Source: an uncultured Synergistales bacterium (lineage in GTDB: Bacteria; Synergistota; Synergistia; Synergistales; Aminobacteriaceae). From it: 21,612 nt of DNA. The notes beneath the pieces are model-generated. The model was not told where the DNA came from and searched no databases. It worked only from the letters and a program-made list of their open reading frames with translations. This document shows, piece after piece, positions 1-6,669 of the stretch. How positions within the stretch are numbered: the first letter of the stretch is position 1; every line of letters begins with the position of its first letter. The DNA is taken from positions 1 to 21,612 of the forward strand of contig CALFXN010000162.1 in the NCBI GenBank assembly GCA_937957815.1, in the 5' to 3' direction. The position numbers and the translations under genes were made by a program.

Positions 1-159
1 GAATGCATTGGCTGCGGTGTTTGTGCCCAGGTTTGCCCCGAGGTATTTTCAATGGATGAAGACGCCGGGATATCCAAGGTTATCCGTCCAGAAGGCGGGG
101 AATGCGCACAAGAAGCTGCCGAAAGCTGCCCTGTCGGGTGCATTTTGATAGAGGAGTAA
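1..159 (+). CDS. Monocluster [4Fe-4S] ferredoxin, 3' part only
   Basis: The reading frame open at base 1 encodes the last 52 residues of a small ferredoxin and ends at TAA 157-159. It is a soluble cytoplasmic electron carrier. Visible cysteines are C2, C5, C8 and C12 in a CxxCxxCxxxCP block, then C35, C43 and C47. The spacing matches the about 60-residue Thermotoga/Pyrococcus-type monocluster ferredoxins. In that family the first three cysteines plus the one in the late SCP motif (here C43) bind the cluster, and the remaining pair (here C12 and C35) can form a disulfide. C47, in CPVGC, is an extra cysteine where the family usually has alanine. Only about 8-10 N-terminal residues should lie outside the window. 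A likely partner is the PFOR encoded at 14600-18157, but this is inference. No clear terminator follows it. Confidence 0.93.
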   Translation, partial: ECIGCGVCAQVCPEVFSMDEDAGISKVIRPEGGECAQEAAESCPVGCILIEE

Positions 160-191
160 TCGGCGAACTCTTGCGAAAAATGGTCTGCGCC

Positions 192-221
192 TTGCCTTTT
201 TCAGGGACTTCGGCGTATAAT
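192..221 (+). promoter_or_regulatory. Sigma-70-type promoter of the CAU tRNA
   Basis: TTGCCT at 192-197 and a perfect TATAAT at 216-221 are separated by 18 bases. Transcription would start near 228, about 11 bases before the first tRNA base at 239. The match to the vegetative consensus and the position just ahead of a tRNA make this a confident call. Confidence 0.8.
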
Positions 222-238
222 TGGCAACGCTTCTTTCC

Positions 239-315
239 GGGCCTATAGCTCAAGTGGTTAGAGCCACCGGCTCATAACCGGAAGGTTCCTGGTTCGAGTC
301 CAGGTAGGCCCACCA
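239..315 (+). tRNA. tRNA with CAU anticodon (tRNA-Ile2 or elongator tRNA-Met)
   Basis: A full cloverleaf with encoded CCA. The acceptor stem GGGCCTA (239-245) pairs with TAGGCCC (305-311), A312 is the discriminator and CCA is 313-315. The D stem is GCTC/GAGC, the T arm is CCTGG-TTCGAGT-CCAGG, and the variable loop has 5 bases. The anticodon loop is CTCATAA with CAT at 273-275. The fully paired first acceptor base pair and the lack of three G-C pairs in the anticodon stem exclude an initiator. C4-G69 and C5-G68 in the acceptor and the GGCTCATAACC anticodon arm resemble the minor isoleucine tRNA whose C34 is modified by TilS. Elongator Met remains possible. The 27-43 position at the foot of the anticodon stem is an A-A mismatch (266/282). 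Confidence 0.95.
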
Positions 316-345
316 GAAATCCAAATTGCTGTTTTTTCCGATAGA

Positions 346-384
346 GCAGGGGTCCCGGTATATGCCGAGACCCCTGCGTTTTTT
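346..384 (+). terminator. Intrinsic terminator of the CAU tRNA transcript
   Basis: GCAGGGGTC (346-354) pairs with GACCCCTGC (369-377). The stem extends through one C-A mismatch into CGG/CCG, with a six-base loop. It is followed by TTTTTT at 379-384. This is a strong rho-independent terminator 30 bases after the tRNA. Confidence 0.9.
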
Positions 385-446
385 CCGGGGCGGTGGATTT
401 GATGTGAAAGGAACGTGTATGCGCGCACGTCCGTGACGGAGTACTG

Positions 447-452
447 TATAAT
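447..452 (+). promoter_or_regulatory. Possible -10 element for the large operon
   Basis: A perfect TATAAT lies 71 bases before the Nif3-like start codon, with a predicted start site near 459. No good -35 lies 16-18 bases upstream. That region instead holds small inverted repeats: ACGTG (413-417) with CACGT (426-430), and TCCG-TGA-CGGA (430-440). Expression might therefore depend on an activator or a non-standard sigma factor. Between the tRNA terminator (ends 384) and this element I see no gene. Moderate confidence only, because it rests on a single hexamer. Confidence 0.45.
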
Positions 453-472
453 TCACGGTGAGGAGTGAGGGC

Positions 473-505
473 GCCGTTTCCTGTCCAGGGAGGCGGCTTT
501 TTTTT
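473..505 (+). terminator. Intrinsic terminator in the leader of the large operon (possible attenuator)
   Basis: GCCGTTTCC (473-481) can pair with GGAGGCGGC (489-497) over nine pairs, two of them G-U in RNA, around a seven-base loop. Eight T residues follow directly (498-505). The Shine-Dalgarno of the Nif3-like gene (GAGGGGAGGGG, 508-518) starts three bases after the T tract. The structure sits downstream of the candidate -10 at 447-452 and of the tRNA terminator. It would therefore stop transcription just before the first operon gene unless it is conditional or leaky. Confidence 0.75.
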
Positions 506-522
506 GTGAGGGGAGGGGTTGT

Positions 523-1290
523 ATGCGGCTTTCCGTGATAATGGAGCGAATCGATTCGGTTGCACCCTTTGCCGATGCCGAGGCGTGGGACAACAGCGGC
601 CTGTTGGTCGGGGATCCGCGGGATGAAGTCCATCGTGCGGCGGTCTGTCTCGACGCGACGTCCTCCTCGGTCGGGGAAGCGGCCGTGCGAGGGTGCGACC
701 TTCTCGTCACGCATCATCCGCTGATCTTTTCGCCGATCCGCCGGATCGGTCGCGGTTCGGTGGCTGAGGATGCGATCCGGGCGGCTCTCGTGTCCGGAGT
801 ATCGGCTCTCTGTGTCCATACGAACTGGGATCTCAGCTGTGAGGGAGTGAATGCGGTGTTGTCAGGACTTCTCGGACTTGCCGGGTGCTCGCCACTGCGA
901 AAGACGGAAAGTAAATTCGGCCGTGTCGGGGATCTGCCGCCGCTTCGTTTCGACGACTTTCTTCCGATGCTGAAGGAGCGATGGGGATTGTCGTGGCTTT
1001 CGGGGTACGGATCCCGGGAGAAAACGATCCGTTCGGTCGCTGTGTGCGGCGGATCGGGACGTGAGTTCCTGCGCGACGCGGTTGAGGCCGGGGCCGATGT
1101 TTTCTGTACGGCGGATTTGACGTATCATGATCTCATGGAAGCGAACCATGCAGGATTGTGTATCGCTCTGGCAGACCACGGGGAGATGGAGCGACTTTCG
1201 ATGAAGCGTCTCTCGGAGATTATCGCCGGAGACGATCTTTCCGTCGATGTCCTTCCGTCCGAAGGTCCCGGAAAGAGATTTCATGTCTGA
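523..1290 (+). CDS. Nif3-like dinuclear metal-binding protein (YbgI/YqfO family)
   Basis: A 255-residue protein of the Nif3 family, often annotated as GTP cyclohydrolase 1 type 2. The family binds two metal ions, but its physiological substrate is not settled. Visible family motifs are WDNSGLLVG (residues 22-30), THHP with adjacent histidines at 64-65, VHTNWD at 98-103 (H99, D103), a second-half core around ADLTYHD (197-203), and ADHGEME (217-223), where H219 and a following glutamate are the expected last metal ligands. The length fits the short form without the inserted PII-like domain. The ATG at 523 is supported by the purine-rich ribosome binding site at 508-518. It is the first gene of the packed operon and overlaps scpA by 8 bases. 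Confidence 0.9.
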   Translation: MRLSVIMERIDSVAPFADAEAWDNSGLLVGDPRDEVHRAAVCLDATSSSVGEAAVRGCDLLVTHHPLIFSPIRRIGRGSVAEDAIRAALVSGVSALCVHTNWDLSCEGVNAVLSGLLGLAGCSPLRKTESKFGRVGDLPPLRFDDFLPMLKERWGLSWLSGYGSREKTIRSVAVCGGSGREFLRDAVEAGADVFCTADLTYHDLMEANHAGLCIALADHGEMERLSMKRLSEIIAGDDLSVDVLPSEGPGKRFHV

Positions 1291-2086
1291 GGCGGTGCAT
1301 CTCGAAGCGGAACAGCGGCCGTTTGAGGTTTCGATCGAGGCCTTTACGGGGCCGGTCGATCTGCTTTGCCTTCTCGTCGAATCGAAACAGATCGACGTTT
1401 CCCGCATTTCGTTGACCGATATCGTGCGGGCATATGGTCAGTATCTGACTCGACGGGCGGATGTTCCACTACCTCAGGTCGCCGACTTTTTTCACAAGGC
1501 GGCGACGTTGCTTCTCTATAAGGTCCTGGCGCTTTTCCCGGTAAGCGTGGCTGATATCGGCGGAAATGAGCCCGAAGACGACAGCGTTTTTCTCGACGAT
1601 GTTGAGCGCCGCATGGAATTGTTCGCGCCGTTCCGTGTCGCCAGGGAGATCCTCATCCTCCGGAAGGAGAGGCAGGAGCGTTGCCTCATGAGACCCGCGA
1701 TGGATGCTGGTCCGGTTCATTACGACATCGGCGATGTATACGGTCTCGCGTCCCTGTGGTGGGATATCGCGCAACGCAGACGGAACTCCGGCAGCAGGAC
1801 GCACGAGATTGAGGAATCCTGGATCGGGGTGCCGGATCCTGTTCCGGAGGAAAGGCTGATCGAAACGAAAGTCGAAGAGCTGACGGATGTCGTTCTCCGG
1901 GAGGGGGAGTTTTCCGTATCGTCCCTGCTGAAAGGCTCGATCCCTTTCGGAGTCCTTCTCGTAACACTGCTTGCGTTGCTCGAGATGTGCCGCATGGGAC
2001 GCATCCGGATTCATCAGGAGGAGGTGTTCGGGGATATCGTCGCTTATGGATGCTCTGACTCTTTCCCGGGAAGCCAGAATTCTTGA
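1283..2086 (+). CDS. scpA: Segregation and condensation protein A (kleisin of SMC)
   Basis: ScpA is the kleisin subunit that closes the SMC-ScpAB ring used in chromosome condensation and segregation. The N-terminal signature FTGPVDLLCLLVESKQIDVS corresponds to the conserved FxGPLDLLLxLI(e)xxxIDI segment that binds the SMC neck. A helical middle and a C-terminal winged-helix region (ESWIG to the end) complete a 267-residue product, close to the usual 240-280. The ATG at 1283 is chosen because the family motif begins about 18 residues later and GGAAAGAG precedes it. A longer in-frame start at 1247 would lie deep inside the Nif3-like gene. The next gene, scpB, overlaps it by 41 bases, supporting coupled production of the two partners. 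Confidence 0.95.
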   Translation: MSEAVHLEAEQRPFEVSIEAFTGPVDLLCLLVESKQIDVSRISLTDIVRAYGQYLTRRADVPLPQVADFFHKAATLLLYKVLALFPVSVADIGGNEPEDDSVFLDDVERRMELFAPFRVAREILILRKERQERCLMRPAMDAGPVHYDIGDVYGLASLWWDIAQRRRNSGSRTHEIEESWIGVPDPVPEERLIETKVEELTDVVLREGEFSVSSLLKGSIPFGVLLVTLLALLEMCRMGRIRIHQEEVFGDIVAYGCSDSFPGSQNS

Positions 2087-2609
2087 GGCGATTCTCTTTG
2101 TTGCGTCGGATCCGGTTTCCGAAGAGAGCGTATCCGATGTGACCGGATTCTCCCGGAACACGGTCGAGAATACCTTCAAAGAGCTTCGGGAACATTACGA
2201 AAAGGGGCACGGCATCGTCCTCAGGCGCGTCGCCGGTGGATGGAAACTCTTTTCGTCCGATGACGTCTTCGAGGTGGTCTCCCGCTTTCAGAAGGATTCG
2301 GGACGCATTCGCCTGAGCAAGGCGGCGTTCGAGAGTCTTGCGGTTGTCGCCTACAACCAGCCGGTGACGAGGGGAGAAATCGAGGAAATCCGAGGTGTCA
2401 GATGCGATCGGGTGATCGAGACGCTGCTCGCGACGGGGCTCGTTCGTATCGCTGGCAGAAAACGCGGGAGCGGGTCGCCCCTTTTGTATCGGACGACCGA
2501 TCTCTTCCTGCGCGAGTTCGGCCTTGATTCCATAGCGGAACTTCCCACGCTGGCGGAGCTCGGAGAAATGGCGCGACATCGTACGGCGGACGACGATGCG
2601 CTTGAATAG
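2046..2609 (+). CDS. scpB: Segregation and condensation protein B
   Basis: ScpB dimerises and binds ScpA to complete the SMC condensin complex. The 187-residue product starts MDALTLSREARILEAILFVA, typical for the family's first winged helix. A second winged-helix domain contains LSKAAFESLAVVAYNQPVTRGEIEEIRGV (about residues 98-126), matching the well-conserved ALETLAIIAYxQPxTRxEIexIRGV block. The ATG at 2046 is the only start near the conserved N-terminus. An in-frame ATG at 1971 would add an arginine- and cysteine-rich stretch unlike ScpB. It overlaps scpA by 41 bases and the downstream pseudouridine synthase gene by 14. The Shine-Dalgarno is weak, so translational coupling to scpA is likely. 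Confidence 0.94.
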   Translation: MDALTLSREARILEAILFVASDPVSEESVSDVTGFSRNTVENTFKELREHYEKGHGIVLRRVAGGWKLFSSDDVFEVVSRFQKDSGRIRLSKAAFESLAVVAYNQPVTRGEIEEIRGVRCDRVIETLLATGLVRIAGRKRGSGSPLLYRTTDLFLREFGLDSIAELPTLAELGEMARHRTADDDALE

Positions 2610-3408
2610 ATATCTTGCGCTGTGCGGATTCGGCTCCCGGAGAAACGTCGAGACGCTGGTTTCCGAACGACGGGTCCGGATCAACGGAGAGACAATAGAC
2701 TCTTTTTCGAGGCTGGTTCTGGACGATGATATGGTCGAGGTTGATGGTCACTGGGCGGCGCCGCAGGATACGATATACTTGGTGATTAACAAGCCCAAGG
2801 GATACGTGTGCGCCGTGAGAGATTCCAGAACCCGGACGGTTATCGATCTTCTCCCGGCGCGCTACAGGCGCTACAGGGTATTTCCGGTCGGCAGGCTCGA
2901 TAGAGATTCGGAGGGGCTGCTGATTCTCACGAATGACGGCGATTTCGCCCAGAGAACGATTCATCCAGGGGTCGGACTCGAGAAGGAATACGAAGTCTTG
3001 TTGGACAGACCCGTTGATCGTCGTTCCCTGCTGACATGGCGTGAAGGAGTCGCCTCCGAAGGAGAATTCCTCAAGCCCCTCGGAGTTGTCGTTCTTGATC
3101 GGTTGCCGAAAGGCAGATGGGTTTCGGTGACGCTTTCCGAGGGGAAAAAGAGAGAAATCCGGAGAATGGCGTGCATTTGCGGTTTTTCGGTGCAATCGCT
3201 TCTGAGAAGAAGAATTGGTAAAATGGAGTTGGGATCGCTCGCCTCCGGATCGATAGTGGAAATGTCCGTTCATCGTCTGGAGACGATGATTCGCGAAGGG
3301 GGAGCGGTGGTTGCTTCCGCTGAAGGGGAGGAAGATACATGGACGGCATCGATGAACGTTCAAGAGAACTCATCAAGACCCGTATCCTGGGGAAAATCAA
3401 AGAAATAA
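2596..3408 (+). CDS. rluB: RluB-type 23S rRNA pseudouridine synthase
   Basis: A 270-residue member of the RsuA/RluB/RluE/RluF family, isomerising a uridine in large-subunit rRNA. An S4 RNA-binding domain comes first (RLNRYLALCGFGSRRNVETL, residues 2-21). The catalytic core has INKPKGYVC (64-72) and GRLDRDSEGLLILTNDG (99-115), with D102 as the expected catalytic aspartate. KKREIRRM near 190 is the family's C-terminal core motif. The position after scpA-scpB is the common place for rluB, but the exact target uridine cannot be read from sequence. The last 23 or so residues are encoded in a 70-base overlap with the HDOD gene and resemble no conserved part of the family. It starts inside the end of scpB. 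Confidence 0.9.
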   Translation: MRLNRYLALCGFGSRRNVETLVSERRVRINGETIDSFSRLVLDDDMVEVDGHWAAPQDTIYLVINKPKGYVCAVRDSRTRTVIDLLPARYRRYRVFPVGRLDRDSEGLLILTNDGDFAQRTIHPGVGLEKEYEVLLDRPVDRRSLLTWREGVASEGEFLKPLGVVVLDRLPKGRWVSVTLSEGKKREIRRMACICGFSVQSLLRRRIGKMELGSLASGSIVEMSVHRLETMIREGGAVVASAEGEEDTWTASMNVQENSSRPVSWGKSKK

Positions 3409-4241
3409 AATCCTTCCCTCAGTTTGTCGTGGAGACTCTCAGAAAACTCAATGACCGGGACAGCAGCGCCAGCGACGTCGCTCTGAGTCTTTCCCGCGAC
3501 GAGGGACTTGTAATCAGGACGCTGAAACTCGCGAATTCGGCCGCATACGGCATGTCTCGAAACATATCGAGCGTGACTGAAGCGATTGCAATGCTCGGGT
3601 ACAAGAACATCAGCAATATCGTCCTTTCGGCATCCGTCTATTCCATCATGGACAAATCGTTGCAGGGGTATGCCCTGGACAGGGGACAGCTCTGGAAACA
3701 TTCTCTGACGGTGGCGTATGCGGCGAGATATATCGCGCAGCGTTTCGGGAAATCGATCCCCGAAGAGGCTTATGTCGGCGGTCTGCTGCACGATCTCGGC
3801 AAGGTGGTTCTGAACGATTACGTTCGTTTCGGGTACGGGATCATTGTGAAGATGGTCGAGGAGAAGCAGATTCCGTTCATCGAAGCCGAAACGCAGGTCC
3901 TCGGATTCGATCACGCCCAGGTAGGAACGCTGCTCGTCGAGAAGTGGGGGCTGCCCGAGGCGTACGGATATGCGGTGGCGTACCATCATGCGCCGAACTC
4001 CGTTCCGCCCGAGAAACAGGAGACGTTCCAGCCGATCGTCGACGTCGTGCACATCGCGAACACGCTCTGCCTCATGCTCGGTGTCGGCATAGGGGCGGAC
4101 GGACTCCAGAACCCCCTCTATCCCGAGGTTATCGGGCGTCTCGGCATAGAAAACTGCGAAGAGCTTCTCTCGGAGCTGGTCGATTTCGTTCAGGTCGCAG
4201 CCGAAGAACTCGAAACCTGGGAGACTCCTGAAAATGCATGA
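3339..4241 (+). CDS. HDOD domain protein (HD-related output domain)
   Basis: A 300-residue protein that is essentially one HDOD domain, a family linked to signalling and stress responses with mostly unknown biochemistry. The HDOD core includes LANSAAYGMSRNISSVTEAI (64-83) and AIAMLGYKNI (83-92). Histidines at HD-superfamily metal-ligand positions are kept: H121 (WKHS), H151-D152 (LLHDLGK), H192 (FDHAQVG) and H216-H217 (AYHHAP). The position where many homologues have aspartate in a VHLAD-like motif reads VHIAN (N243). There is no receiver, GAF or transmembrane segment. GGGGAGGAAG directly before the ATG at 3339 is a very strong ribosome binding site and fixes the start despite the 70-base overlap with rluB. 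It overlaps cmk by 8 bases. Confidence 0.9.
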   Translation: MDGIDERSRELIKTRILGKIKEIKSFPQFVVETLRKLNDRDSSASDVALSLSRDEGLVIRTLKLANSAAYGMSRNISSVTEAIAMLGYKNISNIVLSASVYSIMDKSLQGYALDRGQLWKHSLTVAYAARYIAQRFGKSIPEEAYVGGLLHDLGKVVLNDYVRFGYGIIVKMVEEKQIPFIEAETQVLGFDHAQVGTLLVEKWGLPEAYGYAVAYHHAPNSVPPEKQETFQPIVDVVHIANTLCLMLGVGIGADGLQNPLYPEVIGRLGIENCEELLSELVDFVQVAAEELETWETPENA

Positions 4242-4902
4242 AGTTCCATTGGTAGTGACAATCGACGGGCCTGCCGGTTCCGGGAAGAGTACCGTCGCTC
4301 GGATTCTGGCGCAACGCCTTGGACTTTCGTACCTCGACACGGGAGCCTTGTACCGCGCTCTTGCGTGGTTTCTGAAAGGAAGGGGTATCGCCGCCGAAGA
4401 GACGGCCGAACTCCGGCAGGCGTTGCATACGGTCACCGTTTCGCTGGAGAGAGAGTGCGTCTCCGTATGCGGACAGGATGTGACCTCCCTGATCCGTTCT
4501 CCTGAAATCGACGCGGTCGTTTCGTCGTATGCGGCTCTTCCTTCGGTCCGGAAGCGCCTTCTCGACGTTCAGCGGTGTCAGGCGGTTTTTCCGGGTGTTG
4601 TTGCGGACGGCAGGGACATGGGGACAGTGGTCTTCCCGGATGCGTCGATAAAGTTCTTTCTTGTGGCGAGTCCCGGGATCAGGGCGCGCCGGCGCGTCGT
4701 GGAAATGCAGGCAAGGGGAGAGGTTATTTCGGAAGCGGTCGTGCTCGAGTGCATCCTGAAAAGGGACAGGTTCGATTCCGAAAGGCGGGAAGCTCCGTTA
4801 CGAAAACCGGAAGGCTCCGTCGAAATTGATACGTCGGAGATGAGTATCGACGATGTCGTTTCCCGGCTGTACGATGTCGTTTCAATGAAGGGGCCCGAAT
4901 GA
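4234..4902 (+). CDS. cmk: Cytidylate kinase
   Basis: A 222-residue cytosolic nucleoside monophosphate kinase that phosphorylates CMP and dCMP with ATP, recycling CMP from RNA and phospholipid turnover. The P-loop is GPAGSGKST at residues 12-20. LDTGALYRAL (34-43) is the CMP-binding segment, and ADGRDMGTVVFPDA (about 124-137) is the typical GRDIGTVVFPDA block with methionine for isoleucine. KRDRFDSERREAPL (about 175-188) is the lid and arginine region. Length is normal. The ATG at 4234 overlaps the HDOD stop (ATGCATGA). The stop overlaps the start of plsC as ATGA. Cmk next to a PlsC acyltransferase is a frequent arrangement and links nucleotide recycling to phospholipid synthesis. Confidence 0.96.
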   Translation: MHEVPLVVTIDGPAGSGKSTVARILAQRLGLSYLDTGALYRALAWFLKGRGIAAEETAELRQALHTVTVSLERECVSVCGQDVTSLIRSPEIDAVVSSYAALPSVRKRLLDVQRCQAVFPGVVADGRDMGTVVFPDASIKFFLVASPGIRARRRVVEMQARGEVISEAVVLECILKRDRFDSERREAPLRKPEGSVEIDTSEMSIDDVVSRLYDVVSMKGPE

Positions 4903-5549
4903 AGAGACGCCCGTTTTTCACCACGATCGTCTATTTTCTCGTCAGTTGGTTCTGTTGGGGTGTCCTCAGAATATACAACCGGATGAGGGTCTTCGGCCTT
5001 CGGGACTTCGATAAGTCCCGGCAGTACATTGTCGTCAGCAACCATTGCAGCAATCTCGATCCGGTAGTTATCGGGAGTACGTTTCCGATCCGGCTGCGAT
5101 ATCTCGCGAAGTCCGAACTCTTCCGGTGCCCCGGCTTCAGCCACCTTCTGTTGGCACTCGGGGCGATTCCGGTAAGGAAGCAGGACAGCCAGAGTGCGGG
5201 CGCGACATTGAAGGCATTCCTGTCTCTCCTCCAGAACGGGGAAAGCGTTCTGATCTTCCCCGAGGGAGGACGTTCCGAGGATGGAACCCTGAAGCCGCTC
5301 GAAGGGGGCGTCGCTCTCATAGCCTTGAAATCGCGGGTCCCGGTTCTTCCTGCTTTCGTTCGGGGATCTTTCGGCGCCATGCCTCCTGGAGCGCCGTGGA
5401 TCAAGCCTGTACGCCTTTCCGTAACGTACGGGGAACCCATTGATCCTTCGCTCTACGGGGGCGAATCGGGAGGGAAAGAGGCGCGAGGCAAACTTCTGGA
5501 AACCGTATCTGAAGCGCTTCTCGCCCTCGAACACCGGACCGATGAATAG
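4899..5549 (+). CDS. plsC: 1-acyl-sn-glycerol-3-phosphate acyltransferase (PlsC family)
   Basis: A 216-residue membrane-associated acyltransferase making phosphatidic acid from lysophosphatidic acid and an acyl donor. A hydrophobic N-terminal segment (about residues 6-24, TTIVYFLVSWFCWGVL) should anchor it to the inner membrane. The catalytic HX4D motif is NHCSNLD with H49 and D54. Motif II is around KSELF (71-75). Motif III is FPEGGRS (120-126), where most family members have FPEGTRS. Motif IV is VPVLPAFVRGS. The substrate is assigned by family; other lyso-phospholipid acceptors are possible. Its start overlaps the cmk stop (ATGA) and its end overlaps hflX by 8 bases. Confidence 0.92.
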   Translation: MKRRPFFTTIVYFLVSWFCWGVLRIYNRMRVFGLRDFDKSRQYIVVSNHCSNLDPVVIGSTFPIRLRYLAKSELFRCPGFSHLLLALGAIPVRKQDSQSAGATLKAFLSLLQNGESVLIFPEGGRSEDGTLKPLEGGVALIALKSRVPVLPAFVRGSFGAMPPGAPWIKPVRLSVTYGEPIDPSLYGGESGGKEARGKLLETVSEALLALEHRTDE

Positions 5550-6669
5550 AGGAAGTGTTTCCGGAGAGAAGCGTAAAGCCGTTCTCGTCGCGTTGGATAC
5601 TCCCGGATCGGATTTCGACGTCGATGTCCTGCTCGACGAACTGGAACTTCTCCTGGCGAACCTCGGGATCGCGTCGGCCGGAAAGATCGTCCAGAAGCGG
5701 GGAAACCCCGACCCCGGATCTTTTCTCGGAGCAGGAAAAGCGAAGGAAGCAGCTTTCTTCTGTTCATCCGTCGGAGCGGATCTGATCGTCTGCAACGGAC
5801 AGCTTGCGCCGGGGCAGAGGGCGGCTCTTTCAGGGATCACGAAATGTGAGGTCTGGGATCGAGCCTTCGTTATCATGAAGATTTTCGAACTGCGCGCGCG
5901 TTCCCTTGAGGCGAAGCTTCAGGTGGAACGTGCGCTCTGTTCGTATGAAATTCCTTACCTGAAAGGCCTCGGACGGAGCATGTCACGGCTTGGAGGCGGC
6001 ATCGGAACGCGGGGGCCGGGTGAGACGGAATTCGAGAGGCACCGGCGAAAGCTGGAACGGCGCATACGCGACATCTCGGCAAAACTCGATGCGATTCGCG
6101 ACAGACGCCGTCTCAGCCGCGAGCGCAGAAAGAAGGAGCGATTCCCGGTCGTCTCTCTCGCGGGATACACGAACAGCGGGAAATCGACAATCCTGAGGAG
6201 ACTCTCGGGTGATGTGTCTCTGACCGTTGCGAACAGGATGTTTTCTACGCTGGACACTTTCATACGGGGAGTGCCTCTTCCCTCCGGGAAGAGGATTCTC
6301 GTTGCCGATACCGTCGGGTTCATTCGGGATCTTCCTCATACGCTCATAGACGCGTTCAGGGCGACTCTCGAAGAGATCCGTTGTTCCTCCCTCATCCTTC
6401 TCGTTCTCGACGCCGGGGCGCCTGATTGCATGGAGACGTTCCACGTCGTGACGGAGACTCTCGGAGAGATAGGGGCGGGAGACGTTCCCAGGGTCATTCT
6501 TTTGAACAAAACGGATACGTGTCCTTCGGAAACGATTTCTTCCCTGATGGCGAGGCTCGAGGGAGAGGAAGACAGGTTTTTTCCCGTCAGCGCACTTCAG
6601 GGGACGGGGATGGATGGATTGCTTCAGTACCTTGACGATGTTTTCCGACAGGAGGAAGGACATCAATGA
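5542..6669 (+). CDS. hflX: GTPase HflX
   Basis: A 375-residue ribosome-binding GTPase that in characterised bacteria splits stalled or hibernating 70S ribosomes. The N-terminal HflX domain includes NPDPGSFLGAGKAKE (55-69) and the glycine-rich GGGIGTRGPGETEFE (151-165), followed by a basic coiled region. The G domain has G1 GYTNSGKS (208-215), G3 DTVGF (256-260) and G4 NKTD (322-325), with VSALQGTG as the G5 segment. It is shorter than the E. coli protein at the C-terminus, which is common in Gram-positive and deep-branching bacteria. The ATG at 5542 overlaps the plsC end. An in-frame ATG at 5440 would lie far inside plsC and add non-family sequence. The stop overlaps the yicC start as ATGA. 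Confidence 0.95.
   Translation: MNRGSVSGEKRKAVLVALDTPGSDFDVDVLLDELELLLANLGIASAGKIVQKRGNPDPGSFLGAGKAKEAAFFCSSVGADLIVCNGQLAPGQRAALSGITKCEVWDRAFVIMKIFELRARSLEAKLQVERALCSYEIPYLKGLGRSMSRLGGGIGTRGPGETEFERHRRKLERRIRDISAKLDAIRDRRRLSRERRKKERFPVVSLAGYTNSGKSTILRRLSGDVSLTVANRMFSTLDTFIRGVPLPSGKRILVADTVGFIRDLPHTLIDAFRATLEEIRCSSLILLVLDAGAPDCMETFHVVTETLGEIGAGDVPRVILLNKTDTCPSETISSLMARLEGEEDRFFPVSALQGTGMDGLLQYLDDVFRQEEGHQ

Noticed and set aside
160..200. A terminator just after the ferredoxin gene
   Set aside because: Only a four-pair GGCG/CGCC with a long loop ahead of a short T run could be drawn, which is not convincing.
272..819. Minus-strand frames covering the tRNA and the start of the Nif3-like gene
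   Set aside because: One ends in residues that are simply the tRNA read as protein (LDSNQEPSGYEP), a well-known false prediction at tRNA genes.
4578..5876. A 432-codon minus-strand frame across cmk, plsC and hflX
   Set aside because: It crosses three genes that are each confidently assigned on the other strand, so it is a codon-bias shadow.
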